A DNA stretch of 64,000 bases, from contig NC_052046.1 in the NCBI RefSeq assembly GCF_015832195.1, positions 33,198,911 through 33,262,910 on the forward strand. Reading direction: 5' to 3'. This document shows, piece after piece, positions 1-12,800 of the stretch. Position numbers and translations under genes: made by a program. Source of the stretch: Motacilla alba alba (Eukaryota; Chordata; Aves; Passeriformes; Motacillidae). The notes beneath the pieces were generated by a model. It was not told the origin of the DNA, did no database searches, and worked only from the letters and a program-made list of their open reading frames with translations. Positions within the stretch are counted from its first letter, which is position 1; every line of letters starts with the position of its first letter.

Positions 1-720
1 TTGTAACAGCCCCCTGTAATGATACAGGCTGGGGGCAGAGAGGCTGGAAAGCTACACAGCAGAAAAGGACCTGGGGGTGCTGCTTGACATCAGCTGAACA
101 TGAGCCAGCTATGCCCAGGTGGCCATGAAGGTCCATGGCATCCTGGCCTGTGTGGCCACAATTGTGTGGCCAGCAGGACCAGGGCAGGGATTGTCCCCCT
201 GTATTGGACACTGGTGACACCACACCTTGAATCCTGCATTCAGATCTGAGCCCCTCAATTCAAGAAGGACATTGAGGCACTGGAGCATGTCCAGAGAAGG
301 GCAGTGGAGCTGGTGAAGGGTCTGGAGCACAAGTCCTCTGGGAAACAGCTGAGGCACCTGGGCAGATTTAGCCTGGAGAAAATTTTTCTCAGGGGGGAAC
401 TGATCACTATACAACCACATGAAAGTGGCAGAATGGGGGTTGGTCTCCTCTCTCAGATAAGAAGTGGCAGGATAAGAGGAAATGGCCTCTACTTGGGCAG
501 GGGAGGTTTAGATCTGATGTGAGGGAAAATTCCTTCAAGGAACAGGTTGTCAAGTATTGGAACAAGCTGTCTGGGGAAGTACTTGAGTCTCCATCCCTGG
601 AGGTATTTAAAAGACATAGACATGGCACTTAAGAACTTGATTTAGTGATGGATTCAGCAGTGCTGAGTAAGGGTTGGCCTTAAAGACCTTTTCCCACCTA
701 AATAATTCTACAATTCTAAG
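1..720 (+). mobile_element. CR1 LINE, 3' part
   Basis: The sequence carries the CR1 reverse-transcriptase tail in broken frames: a region reading EHVQRRAVELVKGLEHKSSG-type peptide around 285-345, then LGRFSLEKIFLRGELI around 358-405. It ends in the CR1 3' tail with repeated ATTCTA words near 700-717. Frameshifts and stops show a dead copy. It continues upstream of the window and lies in the SNX24 intron. Confidence 0.88.
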
Positions 721-2886
721 AAAGGGTTGTCACATATTAAGTAGACAGGAATATACACTAAACCCTGATATTTAGAGGAAGAAGGTTAGGACTTGCAAAT
801 TTGGAAAATGTAGAACTGACATTTCCACTTTAAAGTAGATTATGTATTTATGATAGTATTTAATTACCTGGTCAGATCTGTTGCAGGATTTTGCTTCTTT
901 TTCCCATGCAACCTTCTCCCTGATGCACAAGGATCAGCATAGAAGGAGGGCAGTACCCAACTGACAGAAAACAAAAACCTATCAATTTTGAAATCTGCCT
1001 GGTGTTATAATTTGAGATTACATTTGTTACACTTCTTATATTCCTGCACCTGTTTGTAGTCACCACCACTATTCATATCATCTTAATTACTTGTTAATTT
1101 TCCATGTTCCCAGTGGTCAGTTAATTCTGAAAATACTTCTAATTTACACATTTTGAAATCAGCATCTAATTTTGTGTCTGTCATTAGTGGATGCATTAAC
1201 TCTTTGTATTACTTTTTCCTGTCACTTATTTTTAAAAGCCTTTCTTGTTCCTGCTAAGTTTTTATAATGTCATTAACTTGGCCCACCCTTTTTTTCCTTT
1301 CTGCCTGTTTCTTTTGCTTTTGCTTTGTTGATTTCTTCATTTCTCATCCAGCTTTGTCTTAACCTCCAATCCTTTGAGCAGTGTCTCAGGAAATTGTATT
1401 GACCGTGTCCTTTCATTTGTATTTTTCAAAGGAACTGTCCTTGCACTTTTTTTCTAATCTTTCAAGGACTAGTCTCCTTTTACTGAAGAGAAGTTCACTG
1501 TTTGCTCCCACTAAATTATGTTCCCAGTTTTCTGGAAAAAAAAAAAAATCAGAATTTTATTTTTCACATGAAATGGGTTATATTTGTAGACTTAGCCACA
1601 AGCCTGCACTTAGTAGTTAAATATTAGTTGAAACTGTAACTATGTTTTCAACTAGCTTTCTAACTGAAGTGCTCTCATCTTTAGACCTGTGTGGTAGTAT
1701 TTTTAATTAAAATCAGTAAACTGCCTTGCAGTGTAAGTTACAGACACTGTCATGAATTTCTGCATACCTATTTTCACTGATGATCCAGTAGTCATTTAAA
1801 CTATTTGGCTTCCCTTTCATCTAATTTATCCTTTGCATAGCTTGAGATTACTATGGATTTGTCACTCAAGAGATACTAGGGGAGTTTTAAGCTCACAGGA
1901 AGTATCCTCCAGTCTTGAGGTTCAGAGGCGCAATTCCCCTCTCTCCTTCTTTTTTTTAAACTCTTGTGACTTTACATTATCTTTCAGATAGTTCAGTTGA
2001 AACTTCTGGATCTTCATTGGATTTATTTTGTCTTGTAATACCTATAGTCAGTATTTGTTCCCTTTCAAACTCCACTGCATGGATGTCACTCTTACTATTG
2101 ACTTCACTTTCATACACAGTGTAGCTCGTGCTTTATATGGAGCATCACCTGTGTGTTGTCGTACATGTGTTTGCATGCTTCTTGAAACTTTATACAGGTT
2201 TTTAAGCATGTTTGATAACCTTGTTCTATTCTTACATATGTGTATACTTGCGGTAGTAATGAAAAGTGGAAATTCTTTTTAGAATTAATGCCAGTTAATA
2301 ACCTCTAAGAAGCCTCACTGAACAAGGGAGTGAGTTTCTTCATAGTTCTTTACAATGGATATTATAAAACATGATTGTATCTGCTATTACTTTAAAAAAT
2401 AAAAGCTTAATCTTTCAAGTCTGGTTCCTTTATCTACTTGGTTTTTAATGTGTTCTTTTGATAACCTTTTTATCATTTCATGGGACTGTGGAAAGCAGTT
2501 CAGGAAAAGCAGGTTAATAGAAGAATATAGACTCTAAAATGTTCTAAAAGATGTGGATTTTGGTCCCAGTGGAGACTGACACTCTAGCCTACTTACTGTA
2601 GCTGGAATGTATTGATTTTCTTTTCCCCCATTTTAGCTGCACCACTGAATTAGGTATTGTGAAGCATCTTTCCCTGTGAAGAGAGGAAAAACTGTCATGA
2701 ACTTTTTCACCCTAACAGTACAGCCTTTCAAACTAAACCCGATTGAACAGAAAAGCCTGTAAAAACCCTGTAACTCAGCTCCCTCTCTCTTTTCTCCCTT
2801 TCCAACAATTCTTTCAGCAACCTCAAGAAAATGTGATAGATGACTGTAAGAAATTTATTTTTAAATCTTTCTTCATTAAAACCAGC

Positions 2887-2934
<48 letters not shown>
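2887..2934. repeat. (AAT)16 microsatellite
   Basis: Sixteen uninterrupted ATA/AAT units lie in the SNX24 intron. The poly-Asn and poly-Leu open frames across it are artefacts of the repeat. Confidence 0.98.
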
Positions 2935-2935
<1 letters not shown>

Positions 2936-3502
2936 GAAAATAATGCATTTCTGTGGCATGATCTCTGAAGGTTAGCAAAGTGGTCTTGTTCAGGTTTTCA
3001 GCAAGATGTTCAGTTACTGTTATAATTGGCTGATGAGTAGGTTTGGGCCTAACTAGAATGCCAGTGTTCGATTTCACGGTGTCCTCTGTGAAGATATGTC
3101 ACCATTTACCCTGGCTTTAGTGACAATTTTCTAAAAAAGAAACTCATGGGAAATCATTATGCTGTTTATATGTCTCCCTTGTTGGAGAGCATTATCCTGT
3201 GATATTTTAGCACTGTTTTCCACTGCATGATGGCATCTAGCTAAGGTTAAGGCAGAACAAGTCCCTTTGCAATTTTGTGACTATATTTTACTTACTGAAG
3301 GAGAAAAGATAACCGACAATTAAGTATTTCAGATGTCACTGAAAGAACATGTGCAACTAATCAATGACATCCTTAGAGAACATGATTTTATGAAACTGAT
3401 AAGGTAGAAAAATCAGGGATTTTATGATTTGTCCTACATAATAATAATTGCACCCTTCCAATAAAAAAGACATTTCTACGGATGTAAACATCAGACTTTC
3501 CC

Positions 3503-3522
3503 TTGTGTTGTGTTGTGTTGTG
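3503..3522. repeat. (TTGTG)4 short tandem repeat
   Basis: Four tandem TTGTG units within intron sequence. Confidence 0.85.
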
Positions 3523-6500
3523 GGTTTTTCTCCTGAAGCACAGAGTAGTTCATTAAAGTGTGACAGTAACAGATAAATACCCTTTACAATTTTCTAAGGA
3601 AATATGGCACTTTTAGTTCAGCTGAAATCAATGAGCTGAAAAATGTATTTTTGGAGTCACTTCCCAAATCACTTGCAAGAGATTGTATATTAGGTTTCGT
3701 TTTGGGGGAAGAGGGAGTTATATTTAGTTTAGGAAGGAAGTATACATCCTGGGGATTTTTTCTTAAATTAGGTTGCTTAGCACCCTGGGGCCCATATTTG
3801 AAATTCATTGCTATGATCTTGATAGAAATTGGATGCAACAAAAATTCACATTACAAAGAACTAAGTGTGACGTTTTATTTCTTTGAAACTGTCTGTCTTT
3901 CAGTTTCTGATGGCAGAGCAAACAAGATAGCTAGTCATGCTTACAAGCCAATATCATATATTCACTTGAACAAATGCTGCAGTTGAGCATATTACATCAC
4001 AAATTATAGGTAGTGGTTGAGAAACTTTACCTGCTGGTTCCTTTTCTGCACACCTACCATATAAAGATGGTCAGGTTTGCAAAACATGTATTTCTTACAA
4101 GTTTTCAGACAGAAGTAAAAACTCTGTTGTGTTATATGTTGTTCCAGGTAAATTAAGCCAATTATAATAACGTTTCTGATTTAAGAGCAATTTTTTTAAC
4201 TTAAATAGGAAGCTGAGAATACTTAGATTTTTTTTTCTATATTCACATGCCTAATCCTTTGTGGCTGGTTGGTGCTTGTAGAGGTTTGTATTGGTATTGG
4301 TTGGTTGGTCGGTTTGGGGTTTGTGTGGTTTTCTGTTGGTTTTTCTTTGTTTTGGTTTAGTTTTGTTGTCGTTATCAGGCTTTTTTTCTCCTTTCCTTTG
4401 GTTTCCACTGTGTATTTTAAATGGCAAGATTATGTCCTCACCCCTTGTTGAATCAAAGCCAATGAAGTCAAGCCAGAAGATAATTTGCCCCCTAATAATA
4501 TAATTAACATGTAAACTTCATATTTTTATTTTTAATACTTAAAAATCCATGTCACATTACATTACATCAGTTGCAAAATCCTCCTTTGGTCAATGCAGTC
4601 ATTCCTTCCTTCATAAAATTCTGGAAATGACAAAATTCCCAAACAGCAGAGGTGGTGTACAAATACAGAGGAGTGCAAAATTGCCTTTGCTTCTCTTTAA
4701 ATTCTACATTTCACTCAGTAAACATCTACAAGTTTAATGACAACCAAAGCAGAGTTATTGACCACTAACAAACTGTATGGCTTAACACACTAAAATGGAT
4801 GCTATTTGCTTACATCTTTTTGTGAAAGATATTTGGTCAGGCCAGGATTAGCAGGGCTTGGGTTGACTTGTTGTGGGGAAAAAAAAAGCCCAAGAAAACA
4901 AACCAAAATAGAAGGAGATAGTAATCTCAAGTGAGTGGAAGTAGAAGCAAATAGGCTTGTAAGACCTGTTAGTTTTCCTTTTATAAAATGGTGTATCCTT
5001 CTGTTCTTCCCTGTTCCATTCAGCAGCCTCAGCAGGCAGCTCAGCTTTTAGAAAAAGCTGTCAAGAGTTGTATGTATGAAGTTGCACATAGGCACCGGAT
5101 GCCCTTAAACATCTTTCTACAACTTTTTGCGGTTCCTTATCGCATATAATTAGCAAGATGGTTTTATTTGAGCCAGTCATACACATTTCTATGCAATTCA
5201 CACACTCTCTGAATATGCGTCCACCTCCACACCTTCTTTGCAGAATGCAGAATGGGATAAATTTTTCAGCAGCAGTGTGCTGATTTTGCAGAATGCAAAC
5301 AGAGTGGCATTTTTTAATGCAGCATCTTCATACAGAGGTGAACTGAAAGGCTTAACACTTACCAACATCTTAAGACCTTCTTGTTTGTTACATCCCTTAA
5401 AATCTAGAACAGAAAAGTTCAAAAGCTGCATTTTTCCCTGATTTATTTTCAAACATTTTAGTGATGGCCTCAGCTGTTAAGAAAGTATAGCCTCTGAATT
5501 CAGACTTGCAAATGTAACATAAAAAAATATCCAGTTCTCAAATACCTTTGTTTTGAAATGCTTTTAAGTCCATTCATATCTTATGTAATTTTAATGTTAA
5601 GCAGGTTTGCCTTACACAAATAACCAAACCATTTGCTATAAAACCTAGATGACTTCTAGATGTCTCTTCCAACCTTTCTTTTTTTTGTGATCCTGCTATC
5701 CTCTATATACCAGTGTCTCCCTTGTGATATTGTAATGTAAAATAATACACATGCAGGAGTAAGTTACCTTCTGACTATAAGAGTAACGTGTATTTCCAGA
5801 CTTGTTTCTTCTCTGTATTTATTTCTTCTGTTATAGGGTGGGAAAGTGAACAGGATGAACATGGAAAGCTTTGCTTCTAGGAGTCAATTTAATTTTAAAT
5901 CCAGTGAAGTTTCTTACATACATACATTCACTTCAGATCAGGCCTTTATGAAGGAAATCTCTTTAAAAAATCTTATGGCTTCATTTTTCTTGTAAAGTAT
6001 ACATGTTTTCAGAGTGCATGTCAGTATGAACAGTAAAGAAATAAGGGCTTTATCTTTCAGGTGAAACATTGGTTGAATTTATGAACTGGGTTTTTTTTGC
6101 CTTGTGGAAACTACAGATCATCTCATCAAGGCAAAAAACAGAGGATGTAGCCTGGCCATTATGTGGCCATTGTATCACGGTTGTGGAAGAATGTGGCAAG
6201 TCTGGCCAGCAGCTGTGTGGTCAGAGCTTTGTCATTCAGAGCCATAGTGCAGATACATGGAGTATATTGTAAGCTGACCTGTCAAGCCAAGCAAGGAGTT
6301 TCCCTTGTTGTCATTTACCAAGACATGCATTAATAAAACTACACAAAGTGAAGACTTCTGCTCATAAGCCAAATGGTAGTCTTCTGTGAGGTGAACATGA
6401 AAGCACTAAGATATGGTTGTTTTATTTTATATTTTAAATAAACAGAACTTTATTCACAAATGAGCATGCCAGTAACTTAGTTCCAGAATCAGACATCTCT

Positions 6501-6756
6501 GCTTGAGAGGAATATAGGTTGGCACCAGTGATGGCAGGTGAAAAAGAATGTAGTAGCATAAGCTGAATGTATTTCTAAGTGATTCATCAAGAACTGTGGT
6601 TTTCCTATTAAAAGGAGGCATTCCAAAATAGGTGTAAAAATGGAGAACTGAAAAGTATTGCAAGAGAGAAAGGTTTTAGTAGCTTGAATGGAACTGTGCA
6701 ATATCTAAAATATTTTTTTAAACTTGGGTTTCTATTGTGCCCTTTTTTTTTTACAG

Positions 6757-6851
6757 ACGGTCATTTTAGAAAATGAAGAGCTCCCTAAGATATTTCTCGA
6801 TTTTCTGAATGTTCGTCATGTACCTACCTTGCCAAAAGCAGAAAGCTGTGG
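6757..6851 (+). CDS. SNX24: SNX24 exon: end of the PX domain
   Basis: The acceptor is a pyrimidine tract followed by TTACAG; the donor is G|GTAAGC. It encodes TVILENEELPKIFLDFLNV and continues to AESCG, the last helix of the PX domain. It ends in phase 2, two bases into a glycine codon. It has no in-window coding exon upstream, so the intron before it extends beyond base 1. Confidence 0.92.
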
Positions 6852-9800
6852 GTAAGCTCTCCTTTACTGAAAAATATATGGAGGCCAAAAGGCCCGTATC
6901 TACTCAGTGCTGATGCAATTCCATTGACTTAAAATGGTCTTGCTGCCAACTCTAACACTGTAAAATAAATGGGCATTAGGTTCATGTTAAGTATGTTTAT
7001 ATATCCCCAAAAGGTTGTAAAATAAATCCAGCATGTTCAATGACAGAAGGGAAGTTTAATGTAATATTCTTGGAAAGCAAAAGAGAGCTTAGATGAGAAA
7101 AATATGACTTTCTTGTAGATCATGAAGTATCTACTGAAATGTAAGATATTCATAAGCACTCAGTAAATTGCATAGAAAGCCTTTGCATGTGTTTTATGAT
7201 GCACAAAGTAGTGCATCATTCCATGATCATTTTATGATCTCACTCTATGTGTTCAAAAATGAGGTTCTTTCACCTCTCTGATGACATTACCCCAATGACT
7301 CGATTGCCCATCCCCTGGGAAGGGTTCCTAACCAGTGGCAGAAGGGAATCTTGGTATGATGAGTGTAAGGGCTACAGAAATACTCAAACCAGTGTTACTG
7401 GAAGCTCTGTTACCATCTGCAGCTGTGAGCTTCGTAGGCAGAATTTCTTTTGCTATGTATAACATGATGTGGTTGATAGTGCAGAAGCATTACCATTCTG
7501 CTCCCCAGAAAGCCACATGGCCTTTTTCCACTTTGGTGCAGGCTGTTTGGATCCCCAGTAGTGGAAAGGCAAATTTACCTGAAGATAATTTTGAGGCCCT
7601 CTTATCCTTGGAGGTCTCTATGGCACAGGGCAGTGTCCAGCGTGACTCAGAAGCTATCAGGCTTGTAGTTTTTACTTGCAGTTAATGACATCAGCCAGTA
7701 TCCTCAGTGGAACTACACCTCAGCACTTCACAGATAGATAGATGGAAATTAATCTGTTACAGTAAAATGTATGCTGTCATTTTCAAGTAGTGGTGGTTAT
7801 AAAATGATACAATCTCCCATGTATATTTCCTTATGTTGCATTATGTGGCTGGCCACTGACCAGAAGAAGATCCCTCCCTTTGGTGATTCTTAAAGGATTT
7901 GGGGGTTTTAATTGTAAAATTAATTTTGTTGTAACCAAAGCTTCCTGTCACTTTACTTGCAGCTCTTTTGATGAAACAGAATCTGAAGAATCAAGGTGAG
8001 CTTGATTTCTACTCTTTATTGGGCACCTGATTAATAAACTACTTAAATTATTGCCGTTTACTTTATTTGTTCCTTGCCGTTAACAAATTAGAAGTAGTTT
8101 AGCATTAAAATTGTATTTGTTAAATATTACCAGCTGTGCTATATCTATCCATTTTTAGTGTGGCTTGTTCAAGCTAGTGTTGAGAAATTCTATACAAAAC
8201 TGACAGAACTGCTAGCTCTGAAATATATCTGGGAATGTAATTTTTGTAGCAAGAAGATTTAGCAGAAGAAATTAGAGATCTGGGTTCTTCCCCATGCATT
8301 TGATAGAGCTTCATCTGCATCTGGTAGCACTACTTGGAATGTATATGTACAGAGCAGAGTGAAGAGGGCTGGGGGAAGGCTGTCCGGGCCGTGGCCAAGG
8401 GCGAGAGTTAGGCCTTGGGGACTTCTAAGGGCTTCCCTCCACAGGTGATGGATACAGCAGCTGCTTGGGGTCTGCAAGAACACAGTGACATTTTGAGTCA
8501 GCTTGGTGGCTTGGAGAGCCTACAGAGCCTGGCTGTAGATGGTCTTGTAGCCTGCATGACACCACATGCCAAGGAGCAGGGCAGCATCAGCAGGTCTCAG
8601 AGCTGCAAGCCAGTCCTCCTGGATGCAGCCCCTTCACTCCAGCTTGATATTGAGGGTTTAACTGTATGGCTGAGGAGCAGCAAGTTTTGCTTCCCAGAGA
8701 TGGAGCCTGCCCTTCTGGGCAGCACTGGTGTGTGGAATTGCACTGCAAGGCTCCTGGCAGCTCAACCACCTCACTTTATCAAAGCTAGTTTGTAGAATAG
8801 TCTGTTTGCTGTCCCTTGATACTGACATCCCTATTCTTGACCTTTCCAGCAAACTGTCCCACCAGCCTGTGCTGCTGTTCCTAAGGGATCCATATGTCTT
8901 GCCTAAAGCCAACGGTAATCAAACCTGTCATCTGTTAACAGCACTTTACTGATCTGACCCTGTACGGCATAAACCACATTATTATTATTAATACCAGCCT
9001 AGTCAAATGACTGGTCCAAAATCTAATAACCTGCCAATAAAACGATAGTTCTTGTGTAAGAAACCATTAAAACACTAAGTGGGATGGGTGATTTGTAAAA
9101 GGGTGGAATTTTCCCCCCAGTTGTTCTCTCAGGCAAACCTACGGAGAATTCAAATCAAAGGAAGAAGAACACTGCTTTGCTTTTCTTGTTGTTGACCCTT
9201 TGGCTGTTTTGCCTGAAGGATTTGAACTTGGAGGCCCTTTGTAAGTGCTTTTTCCCTAAACACCAGCTGATCTACTGCAAGCATGTTTGTATTTCCATTT
9301 GGATTATTATTTCTTATCATTTCTAACCTCTGGAGCTCTTTATGGGGAAAAAAAGTGTACTTTAAGTGTAAGTGATGTATTTCACAGTCTATTTACATTA
9401 GACTTACATGGTTCAAAAGAGCATTGGAAATTGTTATAAGCTCTTCTTTTTAATATAAAAAGTTCTTTGAATTACTAATTCAGAGAATTTACCCTCTCTC
9501 AAATTCAATGTGTGCAGGGGAAAAAAGTACCATTTTCAGAGTGGGTTCCTCTTGGCTTTGTCATTTTACTTATTTGAACTTGTTATTTCTAACAAATATT
9601 TTATTTTTAAAATGTAATATGCTTTGAAAGGAGAATTTTCTCCCTGAGCTGCATATAAATTCTTGTTTAATGTGGCATTTTGTTTCATTTTACAAAATAC
9701 TGTGTAGAAACCAGATTCTCACACTGCCTTAAAATTTATTAGAATTTTAAGAATAAATTTAGGAAAGAATACTTTTTTGCTTTTCCTAGACAATGCAGTG

Positions 9801-12800
9801 TACTTCCTTGATATTTTCTCAAGATGTTTATAAATACTTGAGGGGAGGGTATAAGAAGACAAAGCCAATCTCTTTCTGTGCTGCCCAGTGGTAGGACTAG
9901 AACATAAGGAACATTTTCCCAAGCCCAGACACAGGTTGTCCAGAGTGGTGTTGGGTTTCCAGTCTTGGAGACACGCAGAAGCTGCCTGGCCATGGTCCTG
10001 GGCGACTGCCTGCAGGTGCTCCTTCTTGAACAGGGGTTCAGACGAGATCACCTCAAATCATCTCCCAGCTGCAGCTGCTCTGTGGTTCTGCTGTTTTTTC
10101 AAGCTGTTTACCAAAACCATAGGGACAAGCTCATATATTTCGAGAGGGTTAAGCAGTCTCTTTTGCAGGCAGTGTCCATGCTAGCTAGTAGTGGGGCCAA
10201 ACACTACTGACCCTGTGAAGTCTTACTGAACTCCAATGTGTAACTAGAGTGAAACACAGACAACAGAGGTCCAGTGTGATTCAGGTCCACATCAGAAGAC
10301 ACATTACAAGGTTGTTTAGCTTTTACTTTGACTTAGCACTAGTCTGATTTCACAGACTGAATGTTCATTTGAGACTGAAGTGCAGATCACAAAATCGATG
10401 GACCAAAGCACAGTAGGGGGAGGGGATCACTGCACAGGGTCACGTCTGACCCAAGTGATAACAGTATTACAACAGTAATGCAGAATCACCCACAGAGAAA
10501 CCTCTGTTTAAAATTTGGTCCAGATGCTGCCTATACTAATACTTCGAGTGAGCCTTGTTGCATGTCTTAATCTTAGTGCTTAATGCTCCTCTTTATTGTA
10601 CACTTGATTCCTCAAGAGCCTGGTATAAATTACAAACATCATGTAAAGAGAGAAAATGGATTTCACATCCCAAAAAACTGAGATGGTGCTTAGTATTTCC
10701 AGCGCACAAGTAACATTTTGCTGTAAGACTTCAAGATTCTGCAGCTGTGTGATGGTATTTTTCTCCCTTCCATAATGTGTAAGGGAGTAAGCCTTACTCT
10801 GAGTAAGGCTAAGGCTCCTTTTTGTGAAATCATCAGGAACTTTCCAATGAATTTTGTAACTGTTCTTTGAAGTAATGCAAAAAAGCATTAAGATAAAGCC
10901 CTCTTCTAATGAGTAACATGTTTAAATATTGAGTAGGCCTCACTAATGACATATGATATAAAGAACATTTCAGACTTTGGCCAAGGCATTTTCTGACCTT
11001 GATCCACAGTATTTACAATTTTATATGGCAGGTGAGTATTCTTTGTATTTGAAAACCCTAAAACATCCAATTCACTGCAAGTCATTCTTTAACTAAATGA
11101 ATTAAAACACAAATTAGAATGTGAGTTGTGGTTTAAAAAAGGAAGAAGAAAACCAAGTCCTGAGTCTAGAGCCTCTACCAGTCGACTCAAGTCTAGTTAG
11201 AAAGAAACAAAGTTTTTACAAAACTACCATTGCCTTTAATTCTTCTTCTTTGTTTTTAGTTTGCAGCACAGAGAAAATATAGATGAGCTTTCTAAAATTT
11301 TTCCTCTCAGATCAGTTCTTTCTTTGATAGATTCTGATTCCTTTGTAAAAACAGCCAAGGTTGTTCAACCTATGACCAAAAGTAAGTGTCCATTAACAAA
11401 TAATGATTTATTGTATGTTGTCTTTGAAGAAAGTGAATTTCAATCAGAAGTCTTTCCTGGATACAGGAATGCCTGTGTTAACATATGTCAATAAATAGTG
11501 TAAGTTTTAAACAAAATAAAAAACTATTTCTGGAATATAATACTCAAAATAATTTTTACCCTGTCGTTGTACTGTGACTTGTCTTTTTAAAATACAATCT
11601 TGCCATTACTCTAGTGACTGGGCTTTAAGCACTGTTGAGTTGCAAGACAGTTTTTCCAGAAATAAGATCCACAGTTATGAACCTCATTGATTTTCAGATT
11701 GCCTTTTTCATGATGTATTTATCAGTCTGAGGGCCCAAGTGCACATTACTTTTTGTGTAAGGGTATGGGGAGAAAGAAAAAATTAATGTACTCAAGAAAA
11801 ATAAAGGAAAAGCCTAATACGCTTCAAATTGGAGATGATACTTTAAAAGCTAAAACAGTGGGATCTTGGATTTACTGTCAGTTGCCTGAAAATTGTTCTG
11901 ATGATTCTTTAAGCCATACAAGGGTCACAGATCAGCAAGACTGTGATTTGTTGTGTTTATACTTAAGTTTTATATATATATACTTCAGTTGCATTTGACT
12001 TAAAGTGATATGCTTGATTTTTTTAATCAGAAAAGGCTCGTATTAAATCTAGTATTGTATGTATAGTTTTGAAAATCAATCCTTATTTTCCTATATATAC
12101 TGTATGTTATAGAAGAACCAATAAAAACTGGTTTCTGGAACTGCATCATTTAATCTACAAGGAAAACATCAAATCATCTTTACAAGTGTATTTTGGTAAT
12201 TAATGACAACTGTATAGGGTTATTCTGCCAGGGTAATTCTGTAAGATGATGATCTTACAGAATTTGTGGAAACACTAATGGATTCAATAAATTAACAAGT
12301 CATTTACAATTATGATTTACTATGAGAAGCTGGATAGAATTATGCACATATTGTTTACAGTGGAGGTTACCATTCATAAAAACATCCTAAAGTATCTATG
12401 TTCATCTGTAATACTCTGAAATCACTTTATTAATAACAATGAAATAACACATTTAAGACAATAAGGATTGCTTTTATAGGGTCCAAATCTACCTTTGCTC
12501 AGTATTTTTACTTCACTCAGTATTTTCACTTCCAAAATTATTTATCTGAAAGAATTAGGGGCAAACCCTAATTCCCACCCACATTAGGTGATCTAATTTA
12601 TCACGTACTGATGATTTTTATAAAAGCTGCATCTCCCCTTTGTGAATACCTGTAGGCTGATAGTTGAAGGTTTGTTTCATGTGGAAAGTTCCACATCAGG
12701 AACCGTCTGCTCTTAGCAGGAAATCCATTTCTAGTATACTAACAATTTTAAGGTTGTAACATATGATCAGAAATTCTTAGTTTTAATGCCTGGTGATTTA

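Larger units (their letters stand above)
721..6756 (+). other. SNX24 intron, no gene seen
   Basis: AT-rich intron sequence. I searched for the missing PX-domain exons and did not find them. It holds an (AAT)n tract, a TTGTG repeat (3503-3522) and a T/G-rich low-complexity stretch (4264-4375). Short open frames here have no recognisable content. Confidence 0.6.

Noticed and set aside
2743..3077. Poly-Asn and poly-Leu open frames
   Set aside because: Both are translations of the (AAT)16 microsatellite.
8415..8795. 126-codon plus-strand frame just before an SNX24 exon
   Set aside because: It ends before the exon, has no splice connection and no motif.
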